A DNA stretch of 64,000 nucleotides from Isoetes taiwanensis (taxonomy: Eukaryota > Streptophyta > Lycopodiopsida > Isoetales > Isoetaceae), in NCBI GenBank assembly GCA_021234155.1, contig JAJEKV010000014.1:20787513-20851512 (forward strand), read 5' to 3'. This document shows, in pieces, positions 14,131 to 26,639 of this stretch (position 1 is the first letter of the stretch; each line of letters opens with the position of its first letter). A program made the translations under genes and the position numbers. The notes below the pieces were generated by a model that was given only the letters and a program-made list of their open reading frames with translations, searched no databases and was not told the DNA's origin.

Positions 14131-15649
14131 CATGCCCCTCGCAGTGCTTTGAGTGTCCGAAGCTTTGCTTCAAGCAAAACTTTCTATCATAACTTGGTTA
14201 TCCCCTCTATTTCAAGATCCATGCCTCTCTTCCTCTTTTTCGCAAGGCACAAAGAAGTGGCACGTAGATCAAGGGCTGGTTGAGCCATCAAAGATTGCTT
14301 GAAGAGCAAGAAAGGGAAGGCTATGCAAGAAGAAAGGGACATCACTTTTTTTTTCAATTTTTTTTCAAAGACACATGTCGTTTTAATCCGCTTTTTCCCA
14401 AGGTAAATATTATCGGTCAAATATAAAATGATACCGCTTTTATATATGTATTGATAAGGTTTAGGATGTGGGTTTGTACCCCCTCCATCCATGGATGTCT
14501 ATGGATGGCCACCTTAATCCCATCTATCCGCTCAAAAAGGGAGCAACAAGATGCTTGTGAGTCATGGATAGGGTCATGGTGGGGCATGCACCATGCCTTC
14601 CGCCGTTGGATCAAAGAGGAAGGCAAAATCTTGATCGCCCCAATGTGGCTAGGAAGGGCATAGAAGGTGAATGGGGCTTGATCTAGGCTATTGATGAAAC
14701 AAGGGGGCAAGGATCTTGATCGTTGAAATTTTTGGTAATAAAGTGTCGTGAATCCTAGCCATTGAATCAAAAGGTGTGAGCAAAAGGAGGAGAAATCCTA
14801 GCCATTAATTTTCTTTTTTAAATTACAATTTCTTTATATTAAAAGGTAAGGTGGCACCCTTATTTAATAAAAAGGTAGTGAGGTGGCAAAGCATTTATGG
14901 ATGGACTTTCTTGGAAGCTTCTTTCTTACATTGCCATCAAATGGCCATATAACTGCAAGAGAGGAGAGTAGCTTGAAGGTGGGGCCCACGCTTTGATTCA
15001 CTCTCCAATGAGTCCAATGAGTAGGCCTTGACATCGTTCCGCCGTAGTTGGAGCCAATGTGATTGAACTCTTAATGTTCCTGAAATTTTGGGATCTTCTT
15101 GAATCTATGGTAATTGAAGAGATTCTAGGGAATCTTCATGGGATCTTAGGAGAATCTAGAGGAATCGCTCAATGCTTCTCAACCAAAAGGCTCCAAACTA
15201 CAAGTTTAAGGTTGCCCCATAGTCTCTTGAGACCACATCCACATTAAAATAAGAGTACAACCATCACCAGAATTTATAGTAAGACTAAGATCAAAACAAT
15301 GCAAAATAGATGCACTTAATATTTAAGGCTTAACTCCTTCATCGCATCTGCAATTAGATTAAGAAAGCCTACTTGTACAATGTCTCTACAAATTAGAATA
15401 ATATAAACTATTTTTTAATCTATGCCCTATGGAATGCCCAACAATGCTAGACATGTTTTTCTAATATAGACATAATTAAAGAGTTCACAAAGTGCTTCAC
15501 CTTCTTCAAGTGAGTATCCCACATTCCACAAACATCATATCATAGGAGTTTTGCATTTTTGTTTCCAAGTTTAAGAATCAAATAATTTCTTTTGAACTTT
15601 TCAACTTTTTTTTCAAGTCCCCAATATCAATCCGGACCCCATACTTCAC
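14131..15649. other. Intergenic stretch, copy 1
   Basis: Counterpart of 40481-42010, upstream of the DeSI gene. It holds poly-T runs (about 14347-14370), AT-rich DNA and short chance frames. I see no conserved coding signal in it. Confidence 0.5.
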
Positions 15650-17300
15650 ATTCTAGAATGGGGCTCGCAGATGAAAACGCATAAGAACCTCTAGATAGGC
15701 TTTCTATTCATCTCGTGCATTTTCTATTAGTTGGTTCGTGGGTAGGCGACACATGCTAACTACCTTACCTAAGAAAAATAAAGGGAATGTCCAATTATAC
15801 AACTTGGACCCCATGAAATATTAATGCTAATAGATGTTTGTTTTTATCGCCGAAAAGCTTATCAGGGATTAAAAAGCGCCTTTTGGTTTTTGAGGAAAAC
15901 CTATGATAACCTCAAGAAGGGGCTTGGACAAACGTGCTTGGCAGAACATTAGCTCCAAAAAGCCGAATGAGAATTGAGCCGCCGCCGCTCACCAACTTTG
16001 TACACGCACATCACCAACACTAGAACAAATCGACAAAACAAACCTCAAAAGTGGAGGGGCTAATCCGCCGTGCCACGCTAAACAACAAAACAAAACCTCT
16101 TCAAAATAAGGAGGGGCTGGTCCTACATGCGGCCAAATATATTAAACAATTAAGGGGAAGGTGGGTTTCAAAGAATAGAGAATAAGGCATCACTGGTGAG
16201 AGAGAAGAGGCCGATGGAGGCGTTGATGAAGAACCTAAAGCCCTGAATATAGCGATCTCCCAACGAGGAGAAGGCATGCGCAATGCATGCATGCGAATGC
16301 ATCATCTTTCGCCTAGAATTTTGATCCCAGAGCTCATGACGATGAAATTTTAGAATGGGGCTCAAGGCGGAAAACGACGTAAGAACCTCCCTAATAGAAG
16401 AGAACTTCCCTATAAAACGGGATCGAGGGCGAGGTCAAAGATTATGGCTAAAAAGAAGAAGAGGCAAGGCCGAAAGGACATGCCACAACATGAAAGAAAA
16501 CACCAAATTGGTAATCCAAGCGTAACCCCTCATGGTTTGAATAGAGAATAAGGTAATACTGGAAGAGCCGATGAGGGCGTTGATGAAGAACCTCGCCTAA
16601 TATAGCGATCTTCCGTCCCGGTGAGGCATGCAATGCATGCATGCGAGACATCATGTCTTTCGCCCCCTCCAATTTCAATCAACAGGGGCTCCGGACGATG
16701 GGATTCTTTTCAAGCTAAAATTCTATATCTACTGCTTTTGGACACATCTATGTTGCATTGCATACTGTGCTTTGAGGGCTCTGCGGTTTTGTGCCCAACG
16801 CTTGGTTCCAATTTGACTCTTATCGGTATCCCAAGTTACTTGTAGATATTGTTAATTTCTGAGTTCACCTTGAAATAGAACTTTAGCGTCGATTCCTTGT
16901 TTTGCTCCAAACACACAAACGCTTTGGTCTTACCCATGTTGACCCTTGTATGTCTTTTGCATCATAAAATAATGAAAGTTTATCCAAATGCCTTTGCAAC
17001 CTCTATATGGTCTAGATAGCAATACCACATTCAAAGATATAAAAGTAGCGCATAAGAACATGTACCCATAGGCGCTCCAGTCTCTCCACCATGGTCCCGC
17101 ATCCAAAGATTCCAAGTTGGTCTATGTTAATCAACCAAATGTAGGCGTATAGAGACACCCCTGTTTTACTCCCCGCATTTGCTCTCCACAACATCATCAT
17201 TACAAGATTTTACATATGGAAAGGGACAATAAGATCTATCAAGCTATGAGCACTATTCATTTGTTCAATGATTGCGTAACAAAGTGGGGGTTATGGCAAA
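15650..17300 (-). mobile_element. Second LINE family, 3' portion, copy 1
   Basis: Counterpart of 42010-43800. It contains the shared 3' region with the hairpin-like gggattaaaaa / gaggaaaa motif near 15865-15905, two direct copies of an approximately 190-bp unit (about 16160-16370 and 16535-16710), and a damaged reverse-transcriptase region near 16930-17220 on the minus strand. The frames are more broken than in copy 2. Confidence 0.6.
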
Positions 17301-17812
17301 ATAGCACATACTCTAAGGAAACTTTAGCACCTTCAATTTCTCTCCACAAAGCGTAGATACAACCACTTCATCTGGATAAGATTGCAAGGCTAGTATGACA
17401 AAACCCTTTTTGTTGCTTTCATATAGCTTTCCAACTGCTTGTCTGTATTCAACATGAATACCTTCCAAAGGAGTTATCTAGGTAGCTCTGTAGAAGCCAG
17501 GTAGTCGGCCGGAATTGTATATTAGTATCTAATCTAGTTATTTCGGAAGTCATACCGCCAGAAGACTAAAATAGCCACTTGGAGCAACAGTGGCAAAGCA
17601 TGCAGAGGGATAACCCAGATTAGATAATCCAGGACCAGAACCCAAACCCATGGAAGCCAAAAACACCCAAATCGTATTAAATTAATTTTCTACAATTTTT
17701 TGGATACTTGGGATTTTTTTTCCGGCATCTAAACTCCTTAACATCTTAAGAAATAGGGCTAAAAGACCAAAAAAAAGATTTCGACCAAACCTGAAAATCC
17801 CTAATTAAGAAT

Positions 17813-17834
17813 ATTGATTGATTGATTGATTGAT
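17813..17834. repeat. (GATT)n microsatellite
   Basis: About five tandem ATTG units upstream of the APE2 start; the corresponding array in copy 2 (near 44209) is slightly different in length. Confidence 0.85.
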
Positions 17835-18062
17835 ATCACATTATACCATAGAACGTTGAGTAAACTATTTTTGGGATAGTTTTCTTTGTTTCTCGTTGGC
17901 CGACAAAAAGAGATTATTTTAGGGCAAAAGATGTTATTTGAACTGGATTAGAGCAAAAATGTTTGTGCAGGCGGCAAATGTGAGTTTGAACGGTCTTCAA
18001 ATCCTGAATCAAGGTATTGACGGAACCGCATCATAGCACAAGCTGGGAAACGTTTCCCTCTC

Positions 18063-20202
18063 ATGAAAATAGTCACCTATAATGTCAATGGACTGCGTGC
18101 GCGCGTGCAGTCTTTCAAAAACTCTTCGAAATTTCCCTGGATTCGCTAGATGCAGACATTGTATGCCTCAAGTAGGTCTTTATTGTATAAGCTAAAAATA
18201 TTTTTGCTGTTGCCATTTACATTGTTGCTCAATTGTTTTAGAGACTAAAATTTCCAGACAGGAGACTCACTTCAGGAATAGCCACAGCTGAAGGTTATGA
18301 ATCATTTTTCTCGTGCACCCGTACTGTTAGAAAAGGGCATGTTGATATTCTGGTATTTTTTTAACGCTACATACAATAGCAATGACAGTGGAAATGCATC
18401 GTTTGTCTAACCAACTGTTAAGATTTTACTTGGCTGGCAAGTGACATTTGATGTTACTTTTAAAATATACTTTTCACAAATAACTTATATTTGCCTGGAG
18501 ATTGCGTAATGTATTGGTGAAATTGATTTAAAAGGAGTAACATTTTATTCTTCATTTGCAGGAGAAATGAATGTATTGATTTAAAGAAATTAACTTATTT
18601 TTATCTCCGGGTATTTGCTACCTTCTTGGGTGTTGGTTGTACCCCCTTCTGAAAGCCCAATTTGCCTGTCGTGGCAGATGAAGGCTTTTTACAGGTCTTT
18701 TGCATATGCCACAATCGGTAGCCTAAGATGATAAGGCTCAGGTTGTGCTATAATGAAGTTCTAAGCATGGAAGGTTTCACAAAGCAAGATCTTTTTTGAA
18801 TCTCTTGACAGTGAAGTACGTTAATCTTGTAACTGACCATGGGCTGGTGGCATAAAATTGCAACTTCACGAGTACTAATATTTAAGCCATGTAACTTGTG
18901 TTGTTCAACATATATGGATGGAAATTCTGGTTGAGATTTGGATGCGTCAACGGTTCAAGTTAAACTTTTCTCCCTACAGGTATATGATGTTCTTATATAT
19001 CTTTGTTCTATGTTGCATTGCATTCACATTGTTTAGGTGTGTAGTATGAACAGAAAATAGTTAATAAATGAATGATGCTCCAACTAAAGATATAACCAGT
19101 TCGTTTTATTGAGCGGTAGATGCCCACCCAAACGAACATCAGCGACGGTCCCCGACAGTCAATGCGGCTTTAGAATTAAGTACAATGGGTGCCATATTCA
19201 GTTTAGGAAGATCAATGCTCGTTGAACCGCAAGCGGCTCTTAACAATGACGTGTATATCAAAATTTTAGGCATATATGGTTTTGCTTATGCATGAATTAC
19301 CGGATGGCAAAGTCTTTTAAAACAAGGCAGAAGAATCATGAGTAGTTGGAGACTTCAACATTAGCCATTTTACCTTCTATTGATTCCTGTGACCCAGGGC
19401 CAGCATTTGAGAATAATCTGTGAGTATTTCAGATTTATTTAGTCGTGCTTGTTTTCTTGGTAGTTATGGATTGTGTGAACCCATAGATCAGCGGAAATTA
19501 CTAAAGATGCTGTTGGAGTCTGGTGGAGGTTTCTTCTCGATGTTTTCGAATCTCCATCTGATAGGTACCAGTCCACCAGTCATCAACTCTCTTAAAAGAA
19601 CAATGCATTATTTTGCTGTAAACAACTCTTATATATGGGTAAGATGTGAACCTGCAAGCTCATTCCTCCAATATGAGATTATAAGGAACTGCCATTTGCA
19701 CTCTATAGAACACCATAACACTGTAGGTTTTCGAGAATAGTATCAGTTACTTACTACAGTGTTCAGCATATTCCATTGTTTTAAGCTTGGTTTAATGCCG
19801 GATTATGTTGAAACCTCTATAAAATGACTCACTTTTCTTGTGTGATGTTGCGGTTGAGCATGACCATGGAGATTTATGCTGTTTGATTAACGTTTTAGAG
19901 TGTTATTATGCTGCGTCAATTGCATTCATTCTCTTGAGCTTAGACATGTCACATATCCCATTTTCTGTACATCTCACATACTTGAATATATTACTTAAAT
20001 ACAGAAAGAAACCTATACATGCTGGTCTCAAGCCTCAGGGCGGAGGAGTTTAATTATGGGACAGCATAGACCTTATGTTGAGTATCGGTCATTGTGTGTG
20101 CATGGAAAGCAGCAGTGATGGTATGGGTCCTTGGCTTTGCAAATGCCAAATTGTAGACTGTGACATTCTTCATGCATTCAAACGTTACAAACCAGATTCT
20201 CT
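18063..20202 (+). pseudogene. APEX2: APE2 partial copy (exons 1-7 only)
   Basis: Matches the intact gene at 44455-46651. The start codon and first coding exon are recognisable ([14 protein letters not shown] at the N-terminus), but a C insertion near 18131 breaks the frame. Later exons carry differences at CAG/CTG sites, for instance acgcagtgcagatgg versus gcatgaattaccggatgg near 19290. Exon 7 is cut at about 20202, and the following DNA is unrelated to APE2. Exons 8-10, with the GSDHAPV catalytic motif and the GRF zinc finger, are absent. It cannot make a full APE2 protein as assembled. Confidence 0.82.
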
Positions 20203-22855
20203 GTCTCATTCTTCTTGGTGGTACTCATTGTGGTCGTATTGTGGTCTCGACTGGCTTATTGTAAGATTTTTGTTTGGTTTGTTGCAATCTAAAAAGGTTT
20301 TGGAGGTACGGGATAATTTAGGCATCCAACACACACTTTGAAGATGAACTTTATAATAGTGAGACTTTTACGGACATCGAGTTATCATGTCATTTTTGCC
20401 GATGTTGATAAGATATTTTAGTGAAAAATGCAATGATATTTCTCTTCCCTTGAGTTGCACCTGTTTGGATGCTGTGAAAATTTTTTTTTAGTAAAGTGGG
20501 CGGCATGGTTCAAAATGAAAGGTCATATCTGGTCGGAACTTGCTTGAAACAACAAGTGCTTTGAATAGAGTGGCGAGTTCCAAAATTTGGGAAATTGTTG
20601 TTCCTGCTACCCATTTGAAGCAGGAAAACATATGGCGAGTTTTAGAAAAAGAAGGTTGGACTTGATGGTAAGGAAATCGCCAGATCTAGGAGATTACAGC
20701 ATGGTAGACAATGTAGATAAAATTGTGCATGCTTTAAAGGAAGGCATGAAAGAAGCAATGGGGATGTGTTTGAGAGTTGGCATTTGTTGTGAAGAGACGA
20801 GGAACGGACATGGTGGAATTGTCCTTGGAAGCACGGTAAGACTATTTTAACAAGAACTACCTCCGACAATTAGATACAACCGAAGTTTGAAGATGAGTCC
20901 GACGAGTTGAAGTGGAGATTGAAAATGAGGGTGCTGAAGGCTGCACAAAACATTGAGGAGATAGCAGCGTGATGGAGTTAAGACATACACTTGATGCCAT
21001 GGTGGATGAGGCGAGCACCCAAACCAAGTGAAAGTTGAAAGACTTGTGAAGGTAGACAATAAAGAAGTCTACAAGGCCACTTTAGTCGATCAACTTAATG
21101 GGAATCCTTGGCTCTCGAAGGATAGACTTACCAAAGTTAAGACTCATATTGTATTGGATGAAAAGAACAAAGCGTATCAATGCAGCCACTTCTCTTGGCA
21201 TTGGCTCGATTATGCGGTGTTCTTTGAGGTAGAAACGAGCAAAATGTAAGGCAGGTCGTTAGTGCAAAGCAGAAATTCTTAAAGAGAACTTGGTATTTGG
21301 GAAGGATTCACAGTATTGAAGGAAAGTTGGTAAGGGCTTGGAAGGAAAGTAGGAAGCAATAGATCTAAGTTCCGACCATCCTATTTGGTAGAACTGAACT
21401 TGGCATGGTATAACGCATAAGTCTAGAAAAAATGTTGGTACACATTTGACTTGTCGAACAAACATAGCAATATCATTAGATTCTCGTCATAGCTTTTGGC
21501 TTGTCTAACTTACAAGCCGTGACCGGAATATATCTACTTCATGAACATGATAGATTGCAATTTGAGAAATTTGTTGCCGAGCAATCTAAAGGTTCTTGAA
21601 ACTTGTATCTTAAATCGCTCACAATTGCGGGTTGTTTTGCAATGATTATGAGTCCGATATATTTAGTGGTCTTTGATTTTTCCAGTGTTGGGAAAGGGAA
21701 GCGAGAAGATGTATTGAAGATGTATGGTTAGAGGTCATTGAAGGTCGTATGGTCTCCCTAATTCTTTTGGATTGCACAAGCCGAAAGATATAGATGTAGA
21801 AAGAATGTTTTGAATGTCTATTATGTAATACTTAATATAAATGTGTCTCACTTGCGCTTTAGGTAGAGTTTGGAAGTTTTAAATTAGCCACCAACGACCT
21901 GCAATAGTTTACGTTTGGCCTGATTCTCTTTGAGGAGGCAAGTGCAAGATGTGCTTCAAATTTTGGACTTTTCTACAAAAATAACTTGTGCATGCGAGAA
22001 CTTCGCATCGCGTAAACTTTGTGCATGTAGAAACTTGCACGTTTGTCACTGGTTTTTTTTCACGAGAAAATACAAAGCAGTTACATACATTACATAAAGC
22101 GGCTTTAGGTATCGTTTGGAAGTTCTTAGGTAGCGTTTGGAAGTTCATATTTTTGGAAGTTTGTGCTTCATATTTTCAGTTCAAGTTTCAAATTTGAAGT
22201 AAAGCGAACCAATGTTTGGGTTTAGAGTTCCTTGTTTCATTATGGGCGAATCGGACAAATGCAAATCTGAATTCTGAGAAAAAAGATAATATATTATATT
22301 ATATTGAAGATTTGGTTTACAAAAATCTCGTGCATCTTGAAGCCTTGCACGTTTCTACCCTCGTAATACCCAAGATACCATATTAGAGTACATTGAAGAC
22401 TGTTTTACAACAAAAACTGGGAAAAACTCATGCATGCGGGTTTTACTGAAACATGAAAACGTAACAAGTGTTAGATTGTGCGTACCGACTATCCTTGCAT
22501 CCCATGCGTGGTATAGCCCGGAGGGCATCTCGAAGGTGCACTCTAAGGTAAATGCCGATTGCCTCAATGTTCATCTCAGAAGGCGTGCCTCATGCGGACA
22601 AACCCGATCAAGCGATTACGCACTGGCGTATTACACATTTGCTCCTTGCTCCTTCAATCGGTTCACCTCCAAGGTAAATGTGGCCCACGAACATCATCTC
22701 CATGCCCGGATGGCTGGAAGAGGATGATTCTCTGCAGTACCTTCTGGCGATCACCTTGATCCGAGCCATTCCAAATCGAGGGGAAGGAAGGAGGGAACTT
22801 TGGGAAGGAAAGGAATGGATGGGTGATGGTGCTCTTGTGAAACGAGCCACTACTT
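20203..22855. other. Unique DNA between the duplicated blocks
   Basis: No counterpart elsewhere in the window. A plus-strand frame at 21028-21249 (with the segment KATLVDQLNGNPWLSKDRL) and another at 20587-20850 read like protein rather than noise, but I recognise no family. A stretch at 22480-22850 is richer in G+C and has overlapping frames on both strands. The rest is AT-rich without clear signal. Confidence 0.4.
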
Positions 22856-22859
22856 ATAT

Positions 22860-23285
22860 ATAAAGCCAAACCTAAATATGCAAATTTGATGCCAATATGC
22901 CATAGATTATGATGCCAATAGATTATCATGTATGCCAATAGATTATCATGTTCTAAAGTTATGATTTTTATTTTAAAAGGTTATAGATTATCATGTTAAA
23001 GGTTATGATTATCATAATAAAGGTTATGATGGCAACGACCCATTTGAGGTGACATAGGTTTTGATGTTAATGTTAACCTTTTGAGGTGACAAAGGTTATG
23101 ATGTTTGGCCATAGGTGTTGGCCTAAGGGTTAGGACCATAGCTACCATAGGGGTTAGGACAACATTTGCACATCCCATATGCCAACATTATAAACCATTG
23201 GCCAACCGTGGCGAACATTTAAAATTATAAACCATTGGCCAACATTGGCTAATGGTTTATAAACATTAATAACATTCCAAATATA
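22860..23285. repeat. Degenerate short-unit repeat cluster
   Basis: Irregular tandem copies of words such as atagattatcatg, ggttatgat and aaaccattggccaac over about 420 bp. It is AT-rich and has no coding signal. It lies downstream, on the minus strand, of the MYB exon. Confidence 0.6.
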
Positions 23286-23524
23286 TACGGGAAAGGGTAT
23301 ATGGATTGCTAGTTGGGATCAAAGTACATAATACGGATAAGGGGGCAAAAAATTAAAATTCATATTTACGTATGGTTGGGGGTTTAGCCCAAAAAAGCCG
23401 TATCTGAAGGGGTTTACATCGATCCCTTGCACGCATTATGCCATATGCTCTATATAAAGGGGTGAAGCCCGGGTTTGGTTAAGTACATCTGTTGTATTGA
23501 AGAGGGAAGCCATAGCCATATTAC

Positions 23525-23624
23525 CAGTTTGAAGGGGAGCATCCCTCCACTTGGACGTTCCATGTTGGTTCACAAACGCCTTGAGCTTCTCATCTTCCTC
23601 AGGAGACCACAGACGTTTCTTCAT
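23525..23624 (-). CDS. R2R3-MYB transcription factor, first exon only
   Basis: The minus strand reads MKKRLWSPEEDEKLKAFV from an ATG at 23624, continuing through NQHGTSKWRDAPLQTG. This is the first half of a plant MYB DNA-binding domain: W-S-P-E-E-D opens repeat R2, and the second tryptophan is in SKWRD. The exon ends in phase 1 at 23525 with G|GTAATA, the usual position of intron 1 in plant R2R3-MYB genes. No second exon (the CGKSCRLRW segment) was found downstream on the minus strand down to 20.2 kb. Either the intron is long and the remainder lies outside, or this is a truncated gene left by the duplication. The exon itself is convincing; the gene is incomplete. Confidence 0.65.
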
Positions 23625-23639
23625 CTTTCTAGACAAAAG

Positions 23640-25000
23640 CGTTTGTCCCTAAAATACACAAAAGCTTTTCTTCCAATAAATAGCTTTAGGCTGGGTTCAC
23701 ATGCACCTTCACACATTCACCTTCACTACCCTCACCATCATGTAAAAGGCTCACCGTTTTTACGCCCACCATCGCCAATTTGCATTGGGCAAAACAGGCC
23801 CCCTCTCCGGCGATGGTTGCATGTGAAACGACTCTTATGCACGTTGTAGTTTTGGGCATTTGTAGATTCGTGTGTTTGTGAGCAGTCTGTAAAATACTCA
23901 CCTCGCTGTCTCATTCACACCTTGCATACCGTGCATCTAAGAAGCCAAGCCAAGTATGCATACTGACATTGGACTCCCGTCGAATTTTTATTGGTCCTTT
24001 GCACCACCCCCCTTAAACTACTACAAACTACTAGTTCCTACACTATTCATTTCTATGACTCATGAATCACTGATGTTGATATATGTCAATATTTTTATTG
24101 AGTGCATCACAAACACGATCTCATCCTGCACTACAAGAACTATTTTAACGTACGGAATAAAAAATTGTATGGAGAAACTCAAATGTAATCACATGTTCCG
24201 ATCTCCATGTCATATTCTACATATAAATGACTGTAGAACTATATATGTCATGTAAATATATCTTTCGTATTAAAATCTATGGTTATATTGTGGATTGTCT
24301 CAAAGTATGGAATCTTTGACATCACCTATTTCTCTTTATTACTCTCATTTAATGCTCCCAAATTTGTGGATCTTTACACTCCAGAATTTGCATGCGTCAA
24401 ATTATTAGCTATAGTAGGCAAATAATAAAGCCTTAATCAAGAAAATATATGTTATACAAAATTAAAGAAAAAGGCTCCAGAATATAAGAAATAATGGAGA
24501 ACATACAGTCATTTACCTTGTTCTGATGCCATATACTTTGTCAATAACCAGACCTCACGGGCATGTTAGATCATGACAAAGTATAACTACATTGCATTTA
24601 CAACTCAATCAGCACTCCTTATGTAGAGAGTGATTTGAAGCAAAAACTCGACTACAGAATGGCACATTACGATGAGAAGAAAAGAGAGGAAGGCTAAATG
24701 GAGACAATAAACCTCTTACCTTTATATTTTACAGTCTGCTCGATACAAAGGCACATAGATGGAGATGTAAACCATTGTATATTATATGTTTAATGAAGGG
24801 GATCGATTCAGTTCATACAACTACTCTGAACAATAGCATCATTTTATAGCCCATTTTATTGGATTTACTGCCATATATAGCCAACAGATCCCTTCTACTG
24901 TCTGTACAATTGCAGATGGAAATTTACAGATTTATCTGATTTGGATTTATCCAAAATATATATGGAAGATATCAATCTTGTGAGCTTTCGAGGTAAAGAA
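23640..25000. other. Intergenic DNA, possible MYB upstream region
   Basis: Sequence 5' of the MYB exon (23640-23960) is followed by AT-rich DNA. A few minus-strand GT/AG-like junctions occur near 24510-24600, possibly belonging to the 3' end of the methyltransferase-like gene, but I cannot define an exon there. Confidence 0.35.
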
Positions 25001-25012
25001 ACCTAAGCATAC

Positions 25013-25683
25013 CTTGTGAAGCAGTGGAAGAATGGCACCATCAGAAAATAAGTCCACAACAATACCTGCATAGGCAATTACCATCCAAAAGCATTATTTT
25101 GTCAATGGTGTAAAGCATGTCTTAATATATATGTTGTTTTAAAACACCAGATTTCAGAAGAAATGAACCAAGCTTACTCTAATCAACAGTAAAAGTCTAC
25201 AGAGATTGTGGATGTCACTGCATTGATAGTAATTGCAAGTGTTCAAAGAGAAAGCAGCAGCTAATACTAGCAAAACCACCTTCAATATTAGCACAAAATG
25301 CATCACCAATATGAACAGAAAGTCCACCATGTTCATTAGGCCCTTCAAAATCCGAGAGCGAGATGCATTCGAGCATGGTCTACTAGCTGGATAAATAATA
25401 GAAAATAGATTTTTAAAAGACACAAATGATATCCATGATGATCCCAGAAATGAAAGTGAAAAACAACAAAGCATTATGCAAAATGATGGGGTCTTCCCTA
25501 TAGAAGTGACCACCTGGTAACCATCACCTCAAGAAAGATCTTTGATGATGTCATATTTCTACACAGTTTAACATAAGGGTGAAAAGGCAGAAGTCTCAGA
25601 AGTACATACAATTTCATCAACCTCCCAAATTCCGTTTTTGAGAAGGCCATAAGTCCGCATCAGTGGACTCTTGTCCCAACTCC
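25013..25683 (-). pseudogene. SAM-dependent methyltransferase (spermidine-synthase-like), frame-broken
   Basis: Three minus-strand exon-like segments with splice-type borders line up in order. The first, 25683-25610, ends WEVDEI. The second, 25386-25280, reads LVDHARMHLAL then, after a frame change, SDFEGPNEHGGLSVHIGDAF. The third, 25065-25013, reads GIVVDLFSDGAILPLLHK. In the family as I know it, an acidic E-x-D/W-E-x-D-E-I strand and a GD loop bind the nucleoside, followed by a VVDLFSDG strand. The second-to-third junction joins in phase (E-G split codon). The first segment needs two frame changes to resemble the family (GVGT..., DLWPSQK, WEVDEI lie in different frames), and the second needs one. 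These may be sequencing indels or true decay. The N-terminal exons are not identified; an open frame at 25811-26020 could be upstream sequence. Confidence 0.5.
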
Positions 25684-26639
25684 CTGGAAACAACAATGCC
25701 TTGACTTTTAAACAATATAAGCAATAAAAATGAACAAATGGAAAGCATCTGTTATGCAAAAAAGTGCGTCTTCTATAGACTGGAACATGTAAAACAAAGA
25801 TTTTTATCTATTACATTCCACTTGCCATCCCCGGCTTCGGAACACTGCAACCTTCTTCAATCTCTTCCGCTAGTACCAAGCCATCCAAAGCGTTTAAGAA
25901 CTCTTCGAGTAGGCATTGCAGTATTTTGAAGAGGCCTTGATAAAGGCCAAGCAGATAACTCTCGTCTGCTTCTCTAGCAAAGATTCGAAGCCTTTGGCTG
26001 GAAGGAAACCTCCAAAGCAACTGTAGTAGAGCAATATCACAACTGCTTACATTTCACATACTTCCAAATATTTCGCATGATTAACTTCTTCAACCATGTT
26101 GCCAAGTACTAAAATCCAAACAACACTTCATAAAATACACGATTGTTCTATTCCATGTCTCTAAGTACCTAAAACGCAAGACAACACTCGATAAAATACA
26201 CCGTGCATAAACATTGATATGAACCAGGTCCAGATGTGTGGTCACATAATTCGTGACCATATATAGTCATCAATACTTGACATCAATGTCACTATCTTGT
26301 TTGATGATTCATAGTATCTTACTAACAACACAAAACAGATTGTTTCAATTCTCATTCACATCCTGTGAGCTTGAACCTCTGTCAGAGAGATTCCAAAATA
26401 CATTGCAAGTGCAGTTCTTTAGGTCCTGCATTCAAAGATTGAGAAGGTACATCAGATGTGGAAAGCAGGCGCCAATCTTGCGCATTATCAATTTCTACTA
26501 TTTCTACTCTGCTTCTTCCCTCGTCCATTTCTTTACTTCTATCTGCAATTCCACAAGCAAGTATTTAATAACTTACAGAAAACATCACTTCAAGGTCAAA
26601 GAAAATGCAATATCAACATCTTCAATCATGCATGTAAAG

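Larger units (their letters stand above)
1..20202. repeat. Copy 1 of a ~20.4 kb direct duplication
   Basis: This stretch aligns from end to end with 26186-46651 in the same orientation: the same DeSI remnant, gypsy element with nested LINE, LINE fragments and APE2 start in the same order. Homology stops at about 20202, inside the counterpart of APE2 exon 7, just after a shared ccagattctct. The left edge is the window edge, so the block may extend further. Differences from copy 2 cluster at CAG and CTG trinucleotides, where short scrambled strings replace them (for example gtgcagttc versus gtgcggttc near 222, and cctgcattc versus cctcacgattc near 243). It may be a true tandem duplication or an unpolished duplicate left by assembly. 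Confidence 0.92.

Noticed and set aside
18063-20202. Copy 1 APE2 as a functional paralogue
   Set aside because: The frame breaks in exon 1 and again later, and the last three exons are absent.
20587-21249. A domain-level function for the frames at 20587-20850 and 21028-21249
   Set aside because: They look protein-like, but I could not name a family with confidence.
22860-23285. A centromeric or telomeric satellite
   Set aside because: The units are irregular and short and span only about 0.4 kb.
25811-26020. An open minus-strand frame as an upstream exon of the methyltransferase-like gene
   Set aside because: It is open and borders look splice-like, but no family motif is visible, so it is only mentioned, not called.
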